Below are positions 58,642-64,000 of a stretch of DNA of 64,000 nucleotides, in pieces. This DNA is from Cordia subcordata (Eukaryota; Streptophyta; Magnoliopsida; Boraginales; Cordiaceae). The notes under the pieces were generated by a model. That model did no database searches. It worked only from the letters and a program-made list of their open reading frames with translations, and was not told the origin of the DNA. How positions within the stretch are numbered: position 1 is the stretch's first letter; every line of letters begins with the position of its first letter. The translations under genes and the position numbers were made by a program. The stretch lies in NCBI GenBank assembly GCA_028554755.1, contig JAPTOF010000021.1, forward strand, positions 1,506,501 to 1,570,500. The letters run 5' to 3'.

Positions 58642-60502
58642 ATGGCATCGCAACAACGAGACAGAGCTAAGCTTGATGCCAGAGCTAGGCAGGGAGAAAC
58701 TGTTGTCCCTGGTGGCACTGGTGGCAAGAGCCTTGAAGCCCAAGAGCACCTCGCTGAAGGTACTGTTTTGCACCCTACATTTTATAATTTGATGCTGGAA
58801 GCTTAGCCTAAACGAAAACTGATAATACAAAAATTATTAGTCAATAAATTTGTCCATATCCATTTTATATTACAAGGTGTGAAATAGAGACAATTACAGG
58901 TTATCTTGGGACACTACAAGTAATAATACTAGTAATTACATATATTTTGATCTCTAGTTATATTTAAAAATATAATTAAAAAAATTTGTTACACTTGCTA
59001 CAAGTGTAACTAATATTGATGCAGCAAATATGATTACACTTAAAAATATAGTTAATATTTGCTACATCTAACGATGTTAGTTACATTTTAAAATGTTACT
59101 AAAACTTGAACTCTAATGGTTCAATATATATAAAAGTTGAATTAAGAAAAACCAATAAAAGGAGTTTTGCCTCAATTGATTTTATAGACAATATGGTATT
59201 GCAATATTCTCAAATCCACCGATGTGGGACAAATTCATTTTCAAGTGTACTAAGCAAATGTCATTTGTACTTACCAATTATTTAGTTACACTTGGAAGTG
59301 TAGCTAATTTAGCTACACTTGGAAGTGTAATTAAATGGTTGGTATATAAAAAATTATAGAAAAATATTTTGTTATATTTTAAAGTGTAACCATTTCAAAA
59401 TACTTTTTTATATTTCCTTGATACGTAACCAAAAATACATAATTACACTCGTACTAACAAATTATTTAGTTACACTTGGGAGTGTAACTAAATTAGCTAC
59501 ACTTTCACCAAAATACATAATTACACTTGTACTTAAAGTGTAACTAAATAAGCTATACTTGAAAGTGTAACTAATTTAGCTGCACTTGAAAGTGTAACAA
59601 AATGATTGCGATATCAAAAATTATATAAAAATATTTTCTTACATGTGAAAGTGTAACTATTTCTATACACTTACTTCAAGCGTAACAGAAAAAATATAAT
59701 TACGGACATAAAATATTAAAGTGGGATATCGCTATAGTCCTTACCAAAGACCTTCCCACACGAAAATGACTATAATTTCTCCTTGAAGTTTTACTCAATT
59801 CTTTTTTTTAAAAAAAAAATGTTATAAAAACTAGTGAAATTGATTTTCATAATTTTCTTTTGTTTCTAAAAGAATTTTATATTTAGGGTCTTCCATGAAT
59901 AATAGCTGGTAATTTCAGGAGAATTTTCGGTATCTCTGTGGTTAGGTTGTCTCTAACGTAGGTTAGAGGTAAAGGTTGACGTAATATAGTGAGTTTTTTT
60001 TTAAGAACTCTGGTGTTTGCATCTCAAGACAACCAACGTTTTCATTTGCTTTTGTTTCTGGTAACAGTAGCTATTGCATGCATGACTGATTTGATTCTAT
60101 TGCTATATGATCCTTATCTTCCATGCGTGTCTTCGTGCGTGTTAAACACAACAAAACAAATACAATAAAAAATTTCTCACTTAATTTACGTGGCTCTTTT
60201 TTTTTTTTTTTTTTTGATAATCTTGGTTGTCCTATGGATTATATGATATACACTACGTACGTACGTATTGTGAAGGGAGGAGCCGCGGAGGGCAGGCTCG
60301 GAGGGAGCAGCTGGGGACGGGAGGGTACCAGGAAATGGGAAGCCGAGGAGGGCAGACGAGGAAAGAGCAGCTGGGGCGAGAAGGCTACCAGGAGATGGGC
60401 CGCAAAGGTGGTCTGAGCACCATGGACAAGTCTGGAGGGGACCTTGCCGCCGAGGAAGGCATCGACATCGACGATTCCAAGTTTAGGACTTCCACCACTT
60501 AA
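58642..60502 (+). CDS. Em-like group 1 LEA protein (LEA_5 family)
   Basis: Em proteins are small, very hydrophilic, glycine- and glutamate-rich proteins that accumulate late in seed development under abscisic acid and protect against water loss. Two exons, 58642-58759 and 60276-60502, join in frame (G|GG) with a GTACTG donor and a GTGAAG acceptor to give 114 residues. The N-terminus ([20 protein letters not shown]) and [20 protein letters not shown] are family hallmarks. The 20-residue group 1 motif occurs twice ([16 protein letters not shown] and [18 protein letters not shown]), so it is a two-repeat member; single-repeat members are shorter. The C-terminus reads [14 protein letters not shown]. 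The start is the ATG after 'gggaaaaaaaaa'. No cysteine, membrane segment or lesion is present. The 1,516-bp intron is long and filled with palindromic repeats. It is the only gene in the window that looks functional. Confidence 0.95.
58985..59690. repeat. Array of gttacactt/aagtgtaac palindromes in the LEA intron
   Basis: About ten imperfect inverted units combine 'gttacactt' with 'aagtgtaac', often with 'aatttagct' between them: near 58991, 59285, 59310, 59380, 59462, 59520, 59560, 59585 and 59645. The spacing is irregular. Long runs could fold into hairpins. It is probably a decayed or amplified palindromic transposon. Confidence 0.75.
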
Positions 60503-60894
60503 TAATTAGATATATATAAATATGTATGTATGTATGTATATATGTATGTATGTATATAGTGCATGCCCCTTTCAGCTTTAGGTGTTGTTTCGCAGCTCAG
60601 TTGAAGTACTTGTTTTGGTTTTTGTTGTAGCCTTTTGTAGACTGGTGTGTTTTAGTGTAATGATGATCCTATAATTTCCTGTGATCGTTATCTCTAGCTG
60701 GGGTTGTAAGACTTTTGAACAAGTTTATTATTATTTCAAGGTTTTGCTGGGGCTTGTTTTCTATGATTATTTCTTGATTTTCCTCGTTATCTTCCTCGAT
60801 TGAGGTTTTAATTAGGAAGATGTCACTTTCGTTGTTGTTTTTCAGATCATTTTTATACGTCTAGAGCAGAAATTCTAAATTTTGAAACGTTCTT
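60503..60894 (+). other. LEA gene 3' flank
   Basis: A (TATG)n/(TA)n run at 60510-60558 directly follows the stop codon. The T/G-rich stretch to about 60720 is probably 3' UTR and downstream sequence. No canonical aataaa signal was found; the polyadenylation site is uncertain. Confidence 0.5.
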
Positions 60895-61079
60895 TGCCAA
60901 TTAACATCAGTAATAGTCTGCTGATTCGCTCACTAACACCGCCAGCAATCTTGCACGCTCATGCTCACTCAAAACCCATATACATATTAACATACAGACA
61001 CAAAAAGCCTCAGCCGACTCTCTCCATGGCTTGAAAGAAAAAGACTTCCTATTCACTGGTCCGTTCAAGTGCTCGTCTG

Positions 61080-62594
61080 AATGCAAAACATCAAGCAAAA
61101 GACTCTTTTGTTGGTAATAATCCTCTTACTAGTGAGCTCGAACTGGTTGATTTGGCCTCCTCAACTTCTCCTTTTGACATTGAGGATGCTTCATCAATCC
61201 CTAGCCATGAACTCAAGAAGGTTTTTGATGCTTTTGAGCATAGTAAAACTTTCAAAGAACTCCTTGATGAGCAAGACCATGCTAAGGAGCAACTTGTGAA
61301 AAGTTTAGGCCAGAAAGCTCATTCTCTCTCTCCCTCTAGCTCATGAAGGAAGCCTTTATCTAGTAAAAGAAGGCAAGATGGAACTTGCCCAATCCCTTTT
61401 TGCATCCCCGCACGTTCAAGTGAATGAAGATTAAAAGCAAAAAACTCCCTTGAGTTTTCATGGTGGTTCCGATATGTTTGGAGAAGGAGGAAATATTACA
61501 CATCGGTCTTTACCTATTAGACAAAACTTGGCTCTATGAATAATAACCAAAGAAAGTACAATGATGGTGACTTTGTCCTCTCTCACCCGGCACTACTCTC
61601 TCTTTTGGGGGGCCCACATGTTTCAAATTTCATCTTAAAAAATCAAGAAGGTGCCTTCCCTCTTCTTGGCCAAACAAGTCAAGCCAAACTTAATGACCCA
61701 CTTGATGCTAACATGAATGCCATGTCGGCAGGTTACCTTGCAACTAAAAATCCCACAAATCTGATTAAAGAAAGCTCTTTTGGCCCAAAATACACATCTC
61801 CATTGGCTCCTTTGGAGAAATTTGAAGACACCAACAAAGACACGACAAATACACAACAAAATACATGGAAGAATTCTCCTACGCGAAGGTACGAGCCCTC
61901 TTCAAACTCCCCCTCTCCCGATTGGGGAGGAGATTGTGTGAATTTTGTTAGCTCTAGTTTATAATTTGAAGAAGAACATGAAACAAAAATGGTTAATGGA
62001 ATTAGAGAAGTAAATGACCCCCTTCTTGATTTGTATGATGATAGAGATAAACTTTGAACTTATTGTTTAATGGGGCAATTTATTGGTGTTCCTTTTTCTA
62101 TTATATTAGATACATTGTTGAGAATGCATGGTGGAAATTTGGCAGAGTTGACATTCACTACAAAGGCAACGGACTTTATGTTTTTAAATTTGAAAAACAT
62201 GAATATTGTCAAAAGGTGTTGCAACATTTGTGGCATATCAATAACCGACCGTTGCTCTCAAATCTGAAATATGTGAATTTATCTTATAACAAGGTTCCGA
62301 TTTGGGTTAAACTTTGGGATGTCCCTATGAGTTTGTGGTCTAAATAAGGACTTGGAAATGTTGCTTCCTTCATTGGGAAGCCTCTCCAAATGGATGCTTT
62401 AACCAAATCGAGGAGAAATTTGGAGTTTGCTAGAATTTGTATAAAGGTGAATTTGGATGAAAATCTCCCGAATGTTATCTTCCCTAAGCTTAGAGACAAG
62501 CCAAGGGCTAGAGTGGAAGTTGAATATGCTTGGAGACCTTTCAAATGTGATCATTGTAAGATGGTCGGCCATCTCGAGAACAATTGCCCTTGAA
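61080..62594 (+). pseudogene. LINE ORF1: DUF4283 and zinc-knuckle protein
   Basis: Nucleic-acid-binding ORF1 protein of plant L1 elements. The N-terminal part (61152-61346 and 61536-61964) is low-complexity and interrupted by stops. The DUF4283-type region (about 62054-62560) contains GLYVFKFEKHEYCQKVLQ, PIWVKLWDVP and then IGKPLQMDALT. It ends with a CX2CX4HX4C zinc knuckle, CDHCKMVGHLENNC, just before a stop at 62591-62593. In-frame stops occur near 61343, 61962 and 62346. The knuckle residues are intact. Confidence 0.8.
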
Positions 62595-62932
62595 GCCTAA
62601 AATGAAGCCTCAACCTATTCATACACAAAATGCAAATGGTCAACCTCATTACACAAAGCCAAAAAGCTATAATGAATGGAGAATTGTGGGTAGGAAGCAA
62701 GCACCGAAAAAAATGAGAGAAACATGTTGAGGTAACCACCCGACCTCCACCTCAAGTTGATTTATCTAATGTTCCATCTTCCACAAAGAATCAATTTAAA
62801 GTCGTTGATGGGGAAGTGGAAATTGAAGAGGGAGAGTTGATCAAATCTATTTCTTCCCTACTTAAGGCCAAGAGAGATAAATTTGAAGAGTGCAACAAGT
62901 CAATGGGAATTTCCCCCTAAACTTGTTTCCAC

Positions 62933-64000
62933 ATGATTATTTGCTCATGGAATATTAGGGGTTTTAATTCCCTTAAGAAGCAAAAAGAAGTAAATCTTTT
63001 GATTAATAAACACCACTTGGATAGTTTTTGCATCTTGGAATCCAAAGTGGGAAACAATAATGCTTCTACTTCTATTGGAGCTTTCTTTTGGAAATTGGTT
63101 TTTGAAAATCATTTGGATGATTGCACTATTGGTAGAATTTGGCTTTTTTAAAGGAAAAGAATCAAAGCAACTTATATTGATTCTCTTGGTCAAGCAATTC
63201 TTTATAATTTTGAGGATGCTAATCAATCCATGGTGGTGGGGTTTGTGTATGGCCGGAATGAGCATATTCAAAGAATGAAGCTTTGGGATGGGATTTCCAC
63301 TTAGAGCAAATGAAGTAAAGATATATGCTTTTGTATTATGGAGGACTTCAATGAAATCCTACGTGGAGGTGATAGGTCTTCTTCTCTCACCGTCTCCAAT
63401 AGGGCAAAGGAGTTTAAGAATTACATTGCCAATTCAAATCTTCATGAGATTGATGGGTTGGGGCCCCACTTTACATGGACAAACAAAAGCCTCTCTTTCA
63501 TTGCAAGTAAGCTTGATAGGTTCTTCGCTAACCCTACATGGATGGAGGTCATTCATGACTCTTTTCTTCTTGTGGACACTCCTAGTATTTCTAAGCATTA
63601 CCCTCTTATACTTCACACATGTAAGCCATGGTCCTCCACTCCTAAACCTTTTAAATTCTATAATTGTTGGACCATTCATGAGGATTATTTGAAGGTTGTT
63701 GAAGAAAATTGGAGTGCACAAGTCTTTAGCACTCCCATGTTTGATCTTTATAAAAAGCAAAAAGTTCTCAAGCTTGCTCTTAAGGAATTTGACAAACTGC
63801 ACTTTCTCAAATAATCCATTTTTATTGAGAAATCTCCAAGAGAGCTTGATGGTGTGTAATTGGCTATCCTTAATGGAAATCAGCGTGATGATTTGGTTGA
63901 AATGGAAAAAATAATTTTGGAGAATATTGATGAATCAACATACAAGGCTATGCTACATCAAAAATCTAGGCTTCAATGGATTAATGAAAGAGATGCAAAT
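62933..64000 (+). pseudogene. LINE ORF2: endonuclease domain, partial
   Basis: Apurinic-type endonuclease that nicks target DNA to prime reverse transcription. Motifs: ICSWNIRGFNSLKKQKEV (62936-62990), CILESKV, VVGFVYGRNEHIQRMKLW (63230-63290), MEDFNEILRGGDRSS (63338-63382), HFTWTNKSLSFIASKLDRFF (63470-63530) and SKHYPLIL (63590-63615), the last normally SDH. The catalytic Asp of that last motif is therefore Lys. Stops lie at about 63149, 63300 and 63812. After 63815 the frame continues toward reverse transcriptase (LQWINERDAN at the window end), which is cut off. Confidence 0.82.

Larger units (their letters stand above)
60895..64000 (+). mobile_element. L1-type LINE, degenerate, runs off the window
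   Basis: A plant non-LTR retrotransposon with ORF1 (about 61080-62900) followed by ORF2 (from 62933). The start is placed near 60895 because the sequence becomes less AT-rich and leader-like there; no target duplication can be seen as the 3' end lies outside. Reverse transcriptase is beyond the window. Stops and frameshifts in both frames show it is inactive. Confidence 0.8.

Noticed and set aside
1..64000. tRNA, rRNA, CRISPR arrays, operons or phage-like systems
   Set aside because: None seen by eye. The DNA is plant nuclear, and the tRNA-like strings are only retroelement primer-binding sites.

Overview
The window is nuclear DNA of a flowering plant, most likely a eudicot. The evidence is GT-AG introns, wall-associated kinase (WAK) genes, a seed Em/LEA gene, Ty1/copia elements primed by initiator tRNA-Met, Helitron, MULE, hAT and Harbinger-type elements, and a plant L1-type LINE. 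I do not name the species. The DNA is AT-rich and dominated by nested transposons. I see no bacterial, CRISPR or defence system, and no clearly new protein system.

Layout. Bases 1-2860 are AT-rich repeats. Bases 2861-15356 are an old Mutator-like element (MULE) with diverged terminal inverted repeats. It carries a broken transposase on the minus strand, a chimeric organellar rps3 fragment, a hAT-type MITE (3088-3770) and a nested copia element (Copia-1, 5203-10478). Bases 15891-18512 are a Helitron-like element split by a non-LTR insertion (17375-18496). Bases 18642-30279 hold a shattered WAK gene (WAK-A, minus strand), split by a chimeric copia element (18807-21233), by Copia-2 (22493-28020) and by a Harbinger-like MITE (28947-29341). 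Bases 31224-33045 are a non-autonomous LTR element. WAK-B (34702-37363, minus) is structurally complete in four exons but has one in-frame stop in the kinase domain. Copia-3 (39724-45640, plus) and several remnants fill 39375-49095. WAK-C (50760-53458, minus) has the same four-exon structure with four lesions. A Helitron (54340-55556) lies upstream of WAK-C. The only gene that looks fully intact is an Em-like group 1 LEA gene (58642-60502, plus, two exons). A degenerate LINE runs from about 60895 to the window end.

How it fits together. WAK-B and WAK-C, with several kb of their 5' flanks, are a tandem segmental duplication. Insertions present in one copy and absent from the other order the events: Copia-3 in the B copy, the Helitron in the C copy. 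All three WAK genes carry different disabling mutations, so this looks like a decaying cluster of receptor kinases that sense the cell wall. The Em gene is a separate, seed/ABA-type gene whose promoter has a G-box/ABRE and an RY motif.

Transposon ends, target-site duplications (TSDs), splice sites and LTR identities were read by eye. Family names rest on recognised motifs, not on database searches.
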